Below are positions 22,078 to 31,251 of a stretch of DNA of 64,000 nucleotides, in pieces. Made by a program: the position numbers and the translations under genes. Location: the NCBI GenBank assembly GCA_009746045.1, contig RPFO01001845.1, forward strand, positions 1 to 64,000, in the 5' to 3' direction. Under the pieces are notes generated by a model, which was given only the letters and a program-made list of their open reading frames with translations, did no database searches and was not told the DNA's origin. Position 1 is the stretch's first letter; each line of letters starts with the position of its first letter. This stretch comes from Mesostigma viride. Taxonomy: Eukaryota; Streptophyta; Mesostigmatophyceae; Mesostigmatales; Mesostigmataceae.

Positions 22078-22712
22078 CTGTAGCAGCTCACACAAGTCTA
22101 CATACAAACACACACAATGGGTACTGGACATCCTCCCCGACTACAAGTCACAACCCGCTGGGCATGACAGTCAGCTTGGATTCCTTATTATATGTACATA
22201 GCACCCATACTGGCTCAGGAGCACAAACAAATTACAATGAGTCCCTATCCCTTCACGGGAAGCTCGTTGTGTTACCCATGTACAAGAGGTTGGCCAACTG
22301 TGGCAGCCCATAGGTGTTCAGCTAAGAACTTGAGAAGTATGTACAACCTTCAGGACCTTAGGCGAAACCCCACAGATCACCCACAACAGCTCATCAGAAA
22401 ACATTGCTGACCCCCAGACGGGAGTCGGCGCCGGTCTGCTGCCCCTTATCGAACCAGACACAACATCTACGCGAAGCACATGCAAAACACAAGGCCCCAG
22501 CCCAGTACAATGTACTGAGGAAGCTCATGAATGCTGACTGTCAAGTCGGTCTATCTGTCTAAAAGCTGAGAGCTGGGTGCTTAAGTCTCTGGATATCAGG
22601 CTGGGAGCTTGATTGTACATAATCCTGAGCACACCTTGAGGGGTGAGACATGTCTCTGGTGTGGGAATGTCTGACATTGTCTCTGATGGAGAGATGTCTA
22701 TCTGGGGTTTTC
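22078..22712. other. Rearranged family B tail between outer and inner LTRs
   Basis: 22078-22224 is the 3' UTR segment next to the polypurine tract. 22225-22494 equals 31252-31519 in the same orientation. 22495-22712 equals 42147-42365 (pol end plus start of its 3' UTR) in plus orientation. The join at about 22488-22494 shares ACACAAG between both sources. The join at 22712/22713 puts internal sequence directly against an LTR terminus. Confidence 0.8.
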
Positions 22713-22731
22713 AGTTAACGCCAAGCGCATT
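22713..22731 (+). repeat. Family B inner LTR, first 19 bp
   Basis: AGTTAACGCCAAGCGCATT, the start of the third, inverted family B LTR. Its remaining 676 bp are at 30576-31251, displaced by family A element 1. GCATT (22727-22731) is duplicated at 30571-30575. Confidence 0.9.
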
Positions 22732-23348
22732 AGTTGTGAGGGTAAGAATGCCACGAATTCCGCCATGGTTCTTGCAGGAAGTTGCCTTTATTAACAATCA
22801 GGAAACACAGACGTAAGTCACGTCACTTCCAAGACTGCACGCAGCACAGACGACAGGGTCGCAGTGCCAAGAGAACGTGCACGCAAGAACTAGCGTCCCG
22901 GTGTGACCAAGTCACTCATATAGCTTACTAGGGACGCGTCCAAGTATTCAGCTGCACTGTCACAGCTGAACTGTCAATCAATTGATTACACAGACTCTGG
23001 CACGCCTTTGGCGCGCAGATCTATCAATTGTCCATACGGCTAGTCCTGTGGACCTATCCGTACACTAGTCAGCATCAATTGTCTCATAGGTCCTGGCGCG
23101 CTACAGTGCGCCTACCTATCAATTGACCATCAAGTCCTGTACAAGTCCTGTCAACGTCCTGCGGACTATCAAAGTGACACTTGTACATCCTGTGTCCGTA
23201 CGCGCCCACAGTGGCGCGCCGGGTACTGTCGGCACAGCCTAGGAAACGTCATAACTTTTACGTTCCTTAACCAAATGAGGCGTTCAAGGTGCCGTTGGAA
23301 AGAGCGTAACAATCTCTATCCATCTAACGTAAATCCTTTACGTTAACT
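22732..23348 (-). repeat. Family A copy 1, 3' LTR
   Basis: 617 bp. In the minus sense it starts AGTTAACGTAAAGGATTTACG and ends CCCTCACAACT. Its opening ACGTAAAGGATTTACGT is an inverted repeat, as the opening of the family B LTR also is. Confidence 0.95.
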
Positions 23349-23371
23349 CCAATCCCTTCTTTTCTTTAGGG
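23349..23371 (-). promoter_or_regulatory. Polypurine tract of family A copy 1
   Basis: In the minus sense, CCTAAAGAAAAGAAGGGATTGG directly precedes the 3' LTR. The same tract lies at 45277-45299 and about 60923-60945 in the other copies. Confidence 0.8.
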
Positions 23372-24295
23372 TCACATCCCCTGCCAGGGACCCTTGAAGT
23401 AGCTTGAAATGTCCTTCACTCCAGCTTGAAGCTTGAACAGATGTCTTTAATGGCCAATGCCATTCCCCCAGCCCTTTCTTTTAAGGAACTGGAAAAGAAA
23501 CAGATCTGCCACAGGGAAAACCATTTCATGAGAAATGGAGAAAACCTATGGAAGTGGCATTACAGAGTACCACCAGATATTAGAAGCACACAAAATTAAA
23601 TACATACAGGTTAATTCTATGAGGTCTTCTCCAGGAATTAATCCCATCACCTCGGTAGAGCCTCCAGTACAATGACCTTCTGGCGGTGAGTTACATTAAT
23701 CCCAGATACTAATCCCATAAAACCCAGTACATATTCAATATAAGTACAATAAATCCATGACAATTAAAATACCACTTGACAAAGTAAGGCGTATTACAAT
23801 AGTTTGCCTGTCATTCTCTCAACAGGGGTCTATTGGCGCCCGTCTTACGGCGCCCGTCTACTTGCCAGATGGTAAACTGCCACAGCAAACAAATGACAAA
23901 ATGAAACACATAGGCAACAATTAAATCCTGCCCTGGGGAACTAGGGAAGTCTGAACAGGCAAACACCTGAACAGGCCAGCTTGTAGAAACATAATACCAG
24001 GGAATCGAACCCCGCCCTATAAACCCCAGAATAAAGGTTCCCAGACCATTGTGAGAGTATGTACAAATATACATTTCTTTTAAAATAGAATACATGGTCT
24101 GTAATGGACCTGTCAACCTTGTGTAGTCAACAGCATGAACCCCAGCCAAAACCTGGCTGTATCCTGATTAAAATCAGAGTGAGTGTACCATGGTCCATGA
24201 GCCTTAGTACAGACTAAAATACAGGTATTATGCCAGTCACAATGCTGACACTACCACACAATCTGCTCTCCAATGCCCTATAACCATGCACCAGC
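23372..24295 (-). other. 3' UTR of family A copy 1
   Basis: About 0.9 kb between the pol stop and the polypurine tract, with no open frame of note. It contains the tRNA T-arm-like motif at 23996-24018. It is very similar in all three family A copies. Confidence 0.7.
23996..24018 (-). promoter_or_regulatory. tRNA T-arm-like (B-box) motif in 3' UTR
   Basis: In the minus sense GGGCGGGGTTCGATTCCCTG contains GGTTCGATTCC, a perfect RNA polymerase III B-box, and can fold as a 5-bp T-stem with a 7-nt loop. The same block is in family B at 31620-31641 and 42402-42422, although the surrounding 3' UTRs are unlike. No complete tRNA is present. Confidence 0.6.
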
Positions 24296-27200
24296 TTAGA
24301 CAGCTTGCTGAGATGGGTCCATCAGAGACTGAAGAACCTTGTATTGCACTGCTGCCTTCTGCACTAGCTTGGTCAAAGCATCAGCAGGATTGTCAACCCC
24401 AGGGATATGCTCAATATTGGCCAAGGAGGACAACTCCTTAAGAAGGAGATAATCCAAGTCCCTACTTCTGGCCATCTGCCTGTGCACAAACTGCACCATC
24501 CCCATGGAGTCTGTTTTTAGAAGAGTGGTAACCTGAAGTGGCCAAGGAGTGTTAGAAGTCATCTGATGAAGCAACTCCTTCAGATAAAGGCTTGTGTGAA
24601 TGCCTTCACAAATAGCCCTGCATTCTGCCACATCACTGCTGACAGCCACCCGTTTGTGCAGGCGACTAAACCAGCTCACCAAACTCCCCAGGCCTTCCTG
24701 TCTGAGCACAAAGAGCCCTGCAGCCCTGCCCCTGACCTTGGAGACCTGCCTGCTGTCCATTGAGCTATCCACATACAGCTCCATGCAAATGGGTTGTGAT
24801 AAATCCACTGCAGACAACAGAATGCCAGATGAAGCCCTGACCTGATCAGCCACCTTGGCAGACCCTAGCTCCACCAGCATGTCATCAGGCAACCTGGCTA
24901 TGACCATAAGGTCTGGCCTGGAAATGCCTGCCACCCAAGCAACCATGCCCCTCACCATGGGACACAGTGCCTGTGTGATGGTTGGAGGAAGCTTGCTAAT
25001 GAGGGTCTCTTGATAGTCATTGCCCCCCACCAGCAGCATACGCCACTCCCCTCCCTTCTTCACCAGTGTGGCCTCCATGCCCACAAACAGCAGAGGCTCA
25101 TTCTCCACCTGCCATTGCTCCCTACCCAGAGGAAACTTGGACTTAATGATGGAGATCAGCTCCTTAAGCCACGACGTGGGAGCTATCAGATGTAGGTCAT
25201 CCCCGTGCAGCGAAGCATACACTGGCAGGCCTTCCCATTGCCCCAGAAACAGACAGGGGTCTACAGGAGAGACCTTCAAGTTGCAATGCTCCTTCAGGAA
25301 ACGGTTGAGAGTCTCCCTCCAGATTATTGGACTTGACCTCAGGCCCTCCAGGCCCTTGAGGATTTTAAGGAACTCCGTGTGGATGTCCCTTTTCCATACA
25401 GCAGGCACCCTAACATAGAAAGGCGTCTTGCCCTCCCACTTTTCCTGTGCCACATCTGCATCACCCTCCAGAAATGCCCTCTTGAAGTCTATCACCACTG
25501 AGCCATAGTCCAAGCCCTTGTTGAGAAGGCCTAGAAAGACACACAGCAGCAGCCTCCAAGTATCATGCAGCATGCCAGGGGTATACAACTCCTCAGCAGT
25601 GCACTCACCAGTACCCTTGAACTCATTCAGCACTGGCCTGACATGTGGTACCTTGACCCCGTCCACCTCCTTCATCTTGATGACAAACTTGAGCTTGAGT
25701 AGACGTCGTGCAGGAGGCAGGTCATTGACAGGTTCCACGCATTTCTTGGAGATCCAGTCCTCCCCAGATTTAATCAGACCCAGTGTGACCTGGGGACACA
25801 TAATGGGAGAGGACATGAGCTTCACCAGGCCTTGGTAGTTGATAGGGCTGTGTCCAGCAAGTGAGTGAGGACCAATGCCCAAACTGCTTGGATGACTAGC
25901 AGCTGGCAGTATGAGGTCATCAACCAAGGGCTCCTGCCCCTGGCACACTTGCACACGCTTAACCGTCCTGGTTACTGCACGTGATAGGTGAGTGGTCCTG
26001 AAATTAATCAGTGGGACCTGACCAGCCCCTTCCTTAGTCAGGAGAGAGGACGTGATCACTACCCCATCCTGGCATAGGAAATTCTGCCCCAGAAGAGCAG
26101 GTCCTTGATAGCCCTCCAAGACACAAAAAGCAGTGTCCTGTCCAAGGATAGGAATGAATACCTCACCCAGTACCTTCACGTGTACCCCGCCACTGAAGTC
26201 AGACACAAACTGATAGCTGGGTTCAGACATGCTGTACCCTGCTGCAGCCCTGGTCCCAATAATGGAGACCTGAGAATTAGTGTCTACCTCTAAGGCAGTG
26301 TCCAGCCCCAGATTGCCATGCCACCTGAGCTTGGCTACCTTGGGCTGCTTCTTGGCCCTTTGTAGAGCCCCAATCAATCCAGCCAAACTTGTCCCCCTGG
26401 GCTTGGTTAGTGCCTTGGGCTTGACAGTTGACTCCCCAGCTGTTGACCTTGCAGCCTGTTCAACAAGTACCTCTGCAACCTGGCCAGGGCTGACAGATTC
26501 CCCTGCAACAGATGTGGTCGTTGCGTCAGTGATGTCACCTGGGACCTGAAAATCCTGCAGATCCTGTGAGCCTTGTGCCTGACTGCCCTCATTCATCAGG
26601 TTAGGCTTGACATATGACCAACTCAGCCGGTGTACATGCTTTGGTTCGTCCTCCATGCTGACCAAGCATGCGTGGCTAGCTTCATCAACCTGGGTAACCA
26701 CCCCAGGACTCCAGCTACCACGTTTGCCATAAAGGCTAGGTTCCTTCCAAGCTAGGACCTTCTGACCCACTTGTGGCTCCAGCATCTTCCAACCCCGGTC
26801 CTTCTCCCTCAGCTTGGCAAAGGTGACATGTGCAGCATGTTTCCAGCCCTCCAGCACATGTGGTGGGCACAGGCCATGATATAGACCCATTGGGCTGACA
26901 GCAACTCCATCATAGTAGAAGTTAACCCTGCTGTTCAGCTGCTGCTCCACGTTCCTCAGCCATGCACTCCTGACAAGTGCAGGTGCAGACAAGGGTACCC
27001 AGTCTTCAGAGATGATCAATTTCTTGACCTCCTGGATTGCCCTCTCGATAGCACCCTGCTGCCCATGAGCCTCCCTAGGTGTAACCAGCAACTCAGGAAG
27101 GGTAGGATCACCCTTGAGATGCTGAAACTGCATGTCCACCTGGATCCTTGTGGTAGGAAACTTGGCTCTTACATTCTGCAGGGCAGCCAGCAAGTACCTG

Positions 27201-27781
27201 TTCTTCATAGAAGGTAAATGCTCCAGCACCTTGTATTTCGTGTACCTGTCCACGCACACCAACAGTTGCATGCCCCTGATGTGTTGGATATCACACTGCA
27301 GATCACCAATGCTCTGAGGTAGAGCTTTGGCATGTGATTTCCTGGGCTTGTTGGAGGACAACTGGCACTTACACCGTGAGGCAGCTTGCTGACACGCCTT
27401 AAGAAGGGGTGCCCTGCCCATACGGAAGGCAAAGTTGTTTGACAGAGAAGTGGCATGCCCAAACATGTTGTGGATTCGGGCACCCAACTCCTGGTACACA
27501 GAGGAAGCAGTCCCTGGCACAGTCAGGACTGTGCTGTCAGGTTGTCCAGCATCACCATGCTGACTTCCATCCTGTTCTGACTCAGAGCCTGAGTCACCCT
27601 GCTCATGCCCAACACCTGGACCGCCAGCAGGGACCACATGCATACCACCAGAGGCCTTCACACCCCTCTGTGGTTGTACATTGGTTTCTCTCAAAATGAG
27701 AGGTCCACCCTCGTGCCCAGCACGAGGATGCATAGGGTCAGACATACTTACAGCTGCATCAGCTGTCAAGGACGTCTTCAT
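24296..27781 (-). CDS. Pol polyprotein of family A, copy 1 (IN-PR-RT-RNase H)
   Basis: 1161 codons without a break. Residues 104-139: H-x4-H and a cysteine group (C130, C137, C139), the integrase zinc region. Integrase core: D164, D216 and E246 (G-A-I-E-R-A-I-Q), with a W-S-P-G-V-V tail module near 357. Residues 497-569: L-E-V-D-T-N-S-Q-V-S, then L-L-G-Q-N-F-L 63 residues later, the layout of a retropepsin with N in place of the usual G. RT: D765 in I-D-F-K-R-A-F and D861-D862 in L-H-G-D-D-L. Copia-type RNase H: D1005, E1053, D1091, D1110, ending N-P-A-D-A-L-T-K. Integrase before RT places it in Copia, but the protease lies after integrase, not before. The start is nominal: the frame is open back to the gag UGA, 47 codons upstream, so readthrough expression is likely. 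Confidence 0.93.
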   Translation of the reverse strand: MKTSLTADAAVSMSDPMHPRAGHEGGPLILRETNVQPQRGVKASGGMHVVPAGGPGVGHEQGDSGSESEQDGSQHGDAGQPDSTVLTVPGTASSVYQELGARIHNMFGHATSLSNNFAFRMGRAPLLKACQQAASRCKCQLSSNKPRKSHAKALPQSIGDLQCDIQHIRGMQLLVCVDRYTKYKVLEHLPSMKNRYLLAALQNVRAKFPTTRIQVDMQFQHLKGDPTLPELLVTPREAHGQQGAIERAIQEVKKLIISEDWVPLSAPALVRSAWLRNVEQQLNSRVNFYYDGVAVSPMGLYHGLCPPHVLEGWKHAAHVTFAKLREKDRGWKMLEPQVGQKVLAWKEPSLYGKRGSWSPGVVTQVDEASHACLVSMEDEPKHVHRLSWSYVKPNLMNEGSQAQGSQDLQDFQVPGDITDATTTSVAGESVSPGQVAEVLVEQAARSTAGESTVKPKALTKPRGTSLAGLIGALQRAKKQPKVAKLRWHGNLGLDTALEVDTNSQVSIIGTRAAAGYSMSEPSYQFVSDFSGGVHVKVLGEVFIPILGQDTAFCVLEGYQGPALLGQNFLCQDGVVITSSLLTKEGAGQVPLINFRTTHLSRAVTRTVKRVQVCQGQEPLVDDLILPAASHPSSLGIGPHSLAGHSPINYQGLVKLMSSPIMCPQVTLGLIKSGEDWISKKCVEPVNDLPPARRLLKLKFVIKMKEVDGVKVPHVRPVLNEFKGTGECTAEELYTPGMLHDTWRLLLCVFLGLLNKGLDYGSVVIDFKRAFLEGDADVAQEKWEGKTPFYVRVPAVWKRDIHTEFLKILKGLEGLRSSPIIWRETLNRFLKEHCNLKVSPVDPCLFLGQWEGLPVYASLHGDDLHLIAPTSWLKELISIIKSKFPLGREQWQVENEPLLFVGMEATLVKKGGEWRMLLVGGNDYQETLISKLPPTITQALCPMVRGMVAWVAGISRPDLMVIARLPDDMLVELGSAKVADQVRASSGILLSAVDLSQPICMELYVDSSMDSRQVSKVRGRAAGLFVLRQEGLGSLVSWFSRLHKRVAVSSDVAECRAICEGIHTSLYLKELLHQMTSNTPWPLQVTTLLKTDSMGMVQFVHRQMARSRDLDYLLLKELSSLANIEHIPGVDNPADALTKLVQKAAVQYKVLQSLMDPSQQAV

Positions 27782-27922
27782 AGGAACCTGTACCTCTCCA
27801 GGTGACCTGGGGCCACACTGAACCTGGAGATCACCCTCTTGTTGCCCAGATATAAAATCTGCATTGGAGCACCTGGCCTCCCCCTTGGGTGAATTAAGGT
27901 GTGTAGGGGTTGCCTCAGACAG

Positions 27923-27925
27923 TCA
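27923..27925 (-). promoter_or_regulatory. In-frame UGA between gag and pol, family A copy 1
   Basis: gag ends CAG-UGA-CUG. The next 47 codons are open in the same frame up to the first pol ATG at 27781. UGA followed by C is the leakiest stop context known. The same stop is kept at 49850-49852 in copy 2, and an equivalent one in family B. Confidence 0.7.
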
Positions 27926-29049
27926 CTGCTCCTTGTTGTCTTCTTGCTGACTGCCCTTTGAAGGCTGGCCTGCCTGGGACTTGTTGTTGTTCTTCTTGTT
28001 GTTGTTGTTATTCTTGTTGCTGCCCTGGCCCTGGGACTTCTTGAAGCTGGGACACTCCTTCTTGATGTGCCCCCACCCCTTGCACAGGTAGCATTGTATC
28101 TTGGACTTGCCCTGGCCACTGCCCCCATTGTCAGACGCGTTGCCCTGCTTGGGCTGACCACCCACCCGCCTGAACACCGACTTGGAGTGTGACCTCCTGT
28201 CAGAATCAGGTGAATGATCTCCCTTGCGCTTGTGATGGTTGCCCCTACGCCCTCCTTGGCTTCGGTCAGCCTCAGACGTCTTGGAGCCACCCTGGGTACG
28301 CCCGCCTGCCTGGGTAGCCTTCACTGCTGGCACTCCACCCTCAAACAGCTCCTCTGCCTCGAGAGCTTGTTTAATGATGACCTTGTAGGCCTTCAGGGTA
28401 GAGTGTGGGGCACACATGACTTTTAAGGAGCCACGTGTCGCCTTATCCAGCCCAGAAACCTTGAGCCAGTTGGTTAGGGCTATGTTATCAGCGACATTAA
28501 AGCCGTGAGCCCTGCCCTCCTCAACCATCTTACAATAGTTGAGAAAGTTCTGGATCAGGTCCCCCTTGACCTCCCACCCTTGGTACTTGTCCTGCCAATG
28601 GATGCCCACTTCTTCCTCTGATCCTCCAGCAGCTCCTTCAGCAGCTCCTTCAGCTCAGCCACGTACAGTGCCCAGGCCTTATTGGCCTTTTTGCACTCCC
28701 TGGTTAGGTCCTTAATCTGGTCAGTACACTTGCCAAAAGTGCTACTGCCTATCCAGATTTGATAGTAATTTGTACCACCGTACAAGCTAGGGAACCCTTC
28801 CAATCCCTCCACAAACTCTTCAGCCTGCTTAGGCTTGGAGTCTGAGGTTACAGGCTGCAACTGATTGACAATTAAAAGACCCTGTGTGGTAAGATCAAAG
28901 CCATGAATAGCTTGTGCATTATTATTATTGTGAGGAAGGTTGGTAATCTCTCCGGTAAGCCCCACGTCATCTACGTGAGCGGTTCCACTACCAGCACCCC
29001 CATTATTATTCCCACTGGCTGGACCCTTGCTACGGCGTCCCTCAGCCAT
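27923..29049 (-). pseudogene. Gag of family A copy 1, one frameshift
   Basis: Starts M-A-E-G-R-R-S-K at 29049. A frame change near 28600 joins the first part to the second (28609-27923); copy 2 reads through this point (K-K-V-G-I-H-W), so the break is specific to copy 1. The second half has the retroviral zinc knuckle C-Y-L-C-K-G-W-G-H-I-K-K-E-C (C-x2-C-x4-H-x4-C) and a Q/N/K-rich tail. Consensus length is about 375 residues. Gag forms the particle shell and binds element RNA. It ends at the UGA shared with pol. Confidence 0.85.
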
Positions 29050-29218
29050 CCTGCACTACCAGCTATTCAAAGAACACCTTAACAAAGCAGCAGAAAATAT
29101 GTACAAAATTTTTGTGTCGCCACTGCCGCCTGCGCCGGTGTCGCTGCCGCCCCGCGAATTGCCGCTGAAAATTCGACAAAAAAATGTCGACGAGTACTGC
29201 AGAAGAAAATTAGGCCGA

Positions 29219-29929
29219 CTAGTAGTCAAGGCCCCTGAAGTCGCAGTACGTGTATACGAACTCACGATCCTCCATATCCAGCTCCGGACCTGCACCGGTA
29301 TGAATTAAAACCGGCGTGCTCCCCGCCGCGTAAGTTGCGACGCGCCGACGCGCGACGAGGCGCAGAGGATGTGTAAAGATCGTCAATAATTCCCACCCCG
29401 CGGGAATCCACTCTCGCACAGAGGCGAGAAATGCCACCAGGTTAATTAAAACCTGGCGCTCGCGACTGCGTACGCCGCGAGTGAGCAGCGATAACAGCGC
29501 GAGATCCTGAAACAAATTTGTCGACACCGCCGGCGCGCCCCCCGTGCGTAGCGATGCCCAGTTTTGCAGGTTTCTCTGGTAACCGGTGAGTGAAGAGAGG
29601 ACGTTGTCCAACTCCTCAATGGCAGTCGTGACTTCGGTCACCGACCGCAAACCTCCCCGCACCTGGACCGTAAATGTCGATAAAATGTTTCGAATCTGGT
29701 CCAACAGGTTGCGGATTGCCGGCACCAGTGCTGGCAAATCGGGGTCCTCGGGGTTATCCCCGAGCAATGCGTGAGCTGCACGCTGCTGACGATGAAGCTC
29801 GTCGAGCGAGACCGTTACTTCGTCGAGCAATTGCTGCCACGACGGCACCGTCGGTCTTGACGAAGAACCAGCCGGCGGAGCGGCTATTTCCTCATCGTCC
29901 GGAATCCGAAATTCTTCCGAATTTGGCAT
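29219..29929 (-). CDS. ORF1 of family A copy 1, extra ORF before gag
   Basis: 236 codons from an ATG only 24 nt after the 5' LTR to a stop 169 nt before gag. It begins M-P-N-S-E-E-F-R. The frame extends upstream into the LTR (to 30019). The protein has an acidic N terminus, then long hydrophobic/charged helices with heptad-like spacing (L-L-D-E-V-T-V-S-L-D-E-L and similar), an arginine-rich loop and an acidic C terminus. I do not recognise a family. Family B has an ORF of similar size in the same position with weak similarity around I-E-E-L-D-N-V-L, so it looks like a shared lineage gene. It may act as a structural or RNA-binding accessory, but nothing shows this directly. Confidence 0.65.
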   Translation of the reverse strand: MPNSEEFRIPDDEEIAAPPAGSSSRPTVPSWQQLLDEVTVSLDELHRQQRAAHALLGDNPEDPDLPALVPAIRNLLDQIRNILSTFTVQVRGGLRSVTEVTTAIEELDNVLSSLTGYQRNLQNWASLRTGGAPAVSTNLFQDLALLSLLTRGVRSRERQVLINLVAFLASVREWIPAGWELLTIFTHPLRLVARRRVATYAAGSTPVLIHTGAGPELDMEDREFVYTYCDFRGLDY

Positions 29930-29936
29930 CTTTTTG

Positions 29937-29953
29937 ACAGAGCGTGTAATACG
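29937..29953 (-). promoter_or_regulatory. Presumed primer-binding site of family A
   Basis: Directly after the 5' LTR, the minus sense reads CGTATTACACGCTCTGT. It does not start TGG, so a tRNA 3' CCA end is not the obvious primer. The family B LTR is followed by CAAATTACAATGAG, which shares C-x-x-ATTACA. Confidence 0.45.
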
Positions 29954-30570
29954 AGTTGTGAGGGTAAGAATGCCACGAATTCCGCCATGGTTCTTGCAGG
30001 AAGTTGCCTTTATTAACAATCAGGAAACACAGACGTAAGTCACGTCACTTCCAAGACTGCACGCAGCACAGACGACAGGGTCGCAGTGCCAAGAGAACGT
30101 GCACGCAAGAACTAGCGTCCCGGTGTGACCAAGTCACTCATATAGCTTACTAGGGACGCGTCCAAGTATTCAGCTGCACTGTCACAGCTGAACTGTCAAT
30201 CAATTGATTACACAGACTCTGGCACGCCTTTGGCGCGCAGATCTATCAATTGTCCATACGGCTAGTCCTGTGGACCTATCCGTACACTAGTCAGCATCAA
30301 TTGTCTCATAGGTCCTGGCGCGCTACAGTGCGCCTACCTATCAATTGACCATCAAGTCCTGTACAAGTCCTGTCAACGTCCTGCGGACTATCAAAGTGAC
30401 ACTTGTACATCCTGTGTCCGTACGCGCCCACAGTGGCGCGCCGGGTACTGTCGGCACAGCCTAGGAAACGTCATAACTTTTACGTTCCTTAACCAAATGA
30501 GGCGTTCAAGGTGCCGTTGGAAAGAGCGTAACAATCTCTATCCATCTAACGTAAATCCTTTACGTTAACT
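29954..30570 (-). repeat. Family A copy 1, 5' LTR
   Basis: 617 bp, no difference from 22732-23348 seen. It contains the presumed promoter; only weak TATA-like sequence (CTATATGAG in the minus sense) is visible. Confidence 0.95.
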
Positions 30571-30575
30571 GCATT

Positions 30576-31251
30576 GTCATGATCCTGATTCGGCATATCT
30601 CTGCGATTCCAGCGGCACCGGAACGAGTTCATTCCGACAAGTATCAAGAAAGTTATGGCGTTCCGACTTCCCGGTCGCGCGCGAGCGCGAGCCGGCTGTT
30701 CTTCTAAGTCGGACGTGAATATTTGCCGACGACATATGGGGTCGACAGTAATTCCTGGGCTGACAGGAATTAGGTGCTGTACCTACGACGGTATTGGATT
30801 AATACGTCGTACGCAGGAAATAGGAACCTTAACCTGTGGTCTGTTGGTACCGCAGGCTTAGTCCTGGACTTCTAGGTGCAGATGCAATAGTCACTGTGGA
30901 CTGTGCTCTGTGGTCATTGTGCCTGTATGGCAGACCTACTGTATAGGAGTTGAGCGCTGTACAGGTAGTGAATACTGTACCGGGGGTGTTATTACTGAGC
31001 AGGCCTCCTAGGCTGCTCAGGACTAGCAAGCACAGTGCACAAGTATATAAACAATAGGCCAGTGCCAAATGGGCATCTCTTGCGAGCCCGCCTCACGTGT
31101 TGTGCCTTGACTTGGCAAGCGCGTGTACAAGCCTCAAGTGTGTGAGCGCTGTAACATTATCCGATTTTAACAAAGCTCCGTTTCCAACCATATCACACAT
31201 TGCTGCATTGCAACCATATCCTTCACATTGCGTGTGATAAGAACGTTAACT
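30576..31251 (+). repeat. Family B inner LTR, remaining 676 bp
   Basis: Continuation of 22713-22731 after family A copy 1. Oriented opposite to the outer LTRs: TATATAAA at about 31044-31051 on the plus strand, ending GAACGTTAACT at 31251. The bases next to the GCATT duplication differ from the other two LTRs at two positions. Confidence 0.95.

Larger units (their letters stand above)
22732..30570 (-). mobile_element. Family A LTR retrotransposon, full length, copy 1
   Basis: 7839 bp with two 617-bp LTRs that look identical by eye, and a GCATT target duplication (22727-22731, 30571-30575) inside the inner family B LTR. In the minus sense the order is LTR, very short leader (24 bp), ORF1, gag, UGA, pol, 3' UTR, polypurine tract, LTR. 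The pol frame is intact and gag has one frameshift. Identical LTRs and an intact pol mark it as a recent insertion. Confidence 0.95.

Noticed and set aside
23990-24060. A complete tRNA gene at the T-arm-like motif
   Set aside because: I could not build an acceptor stem, D-arm and anticodon arm around it in either family; only the T-arm/B-box part is supported.
21362-31251. Two separate family B insertions, one nested in the other
   Set aside because: Only one target duplication (CATGT) fits, and the inner copy has an LTR at one end only; the 35910 end is an internal breakpoint.
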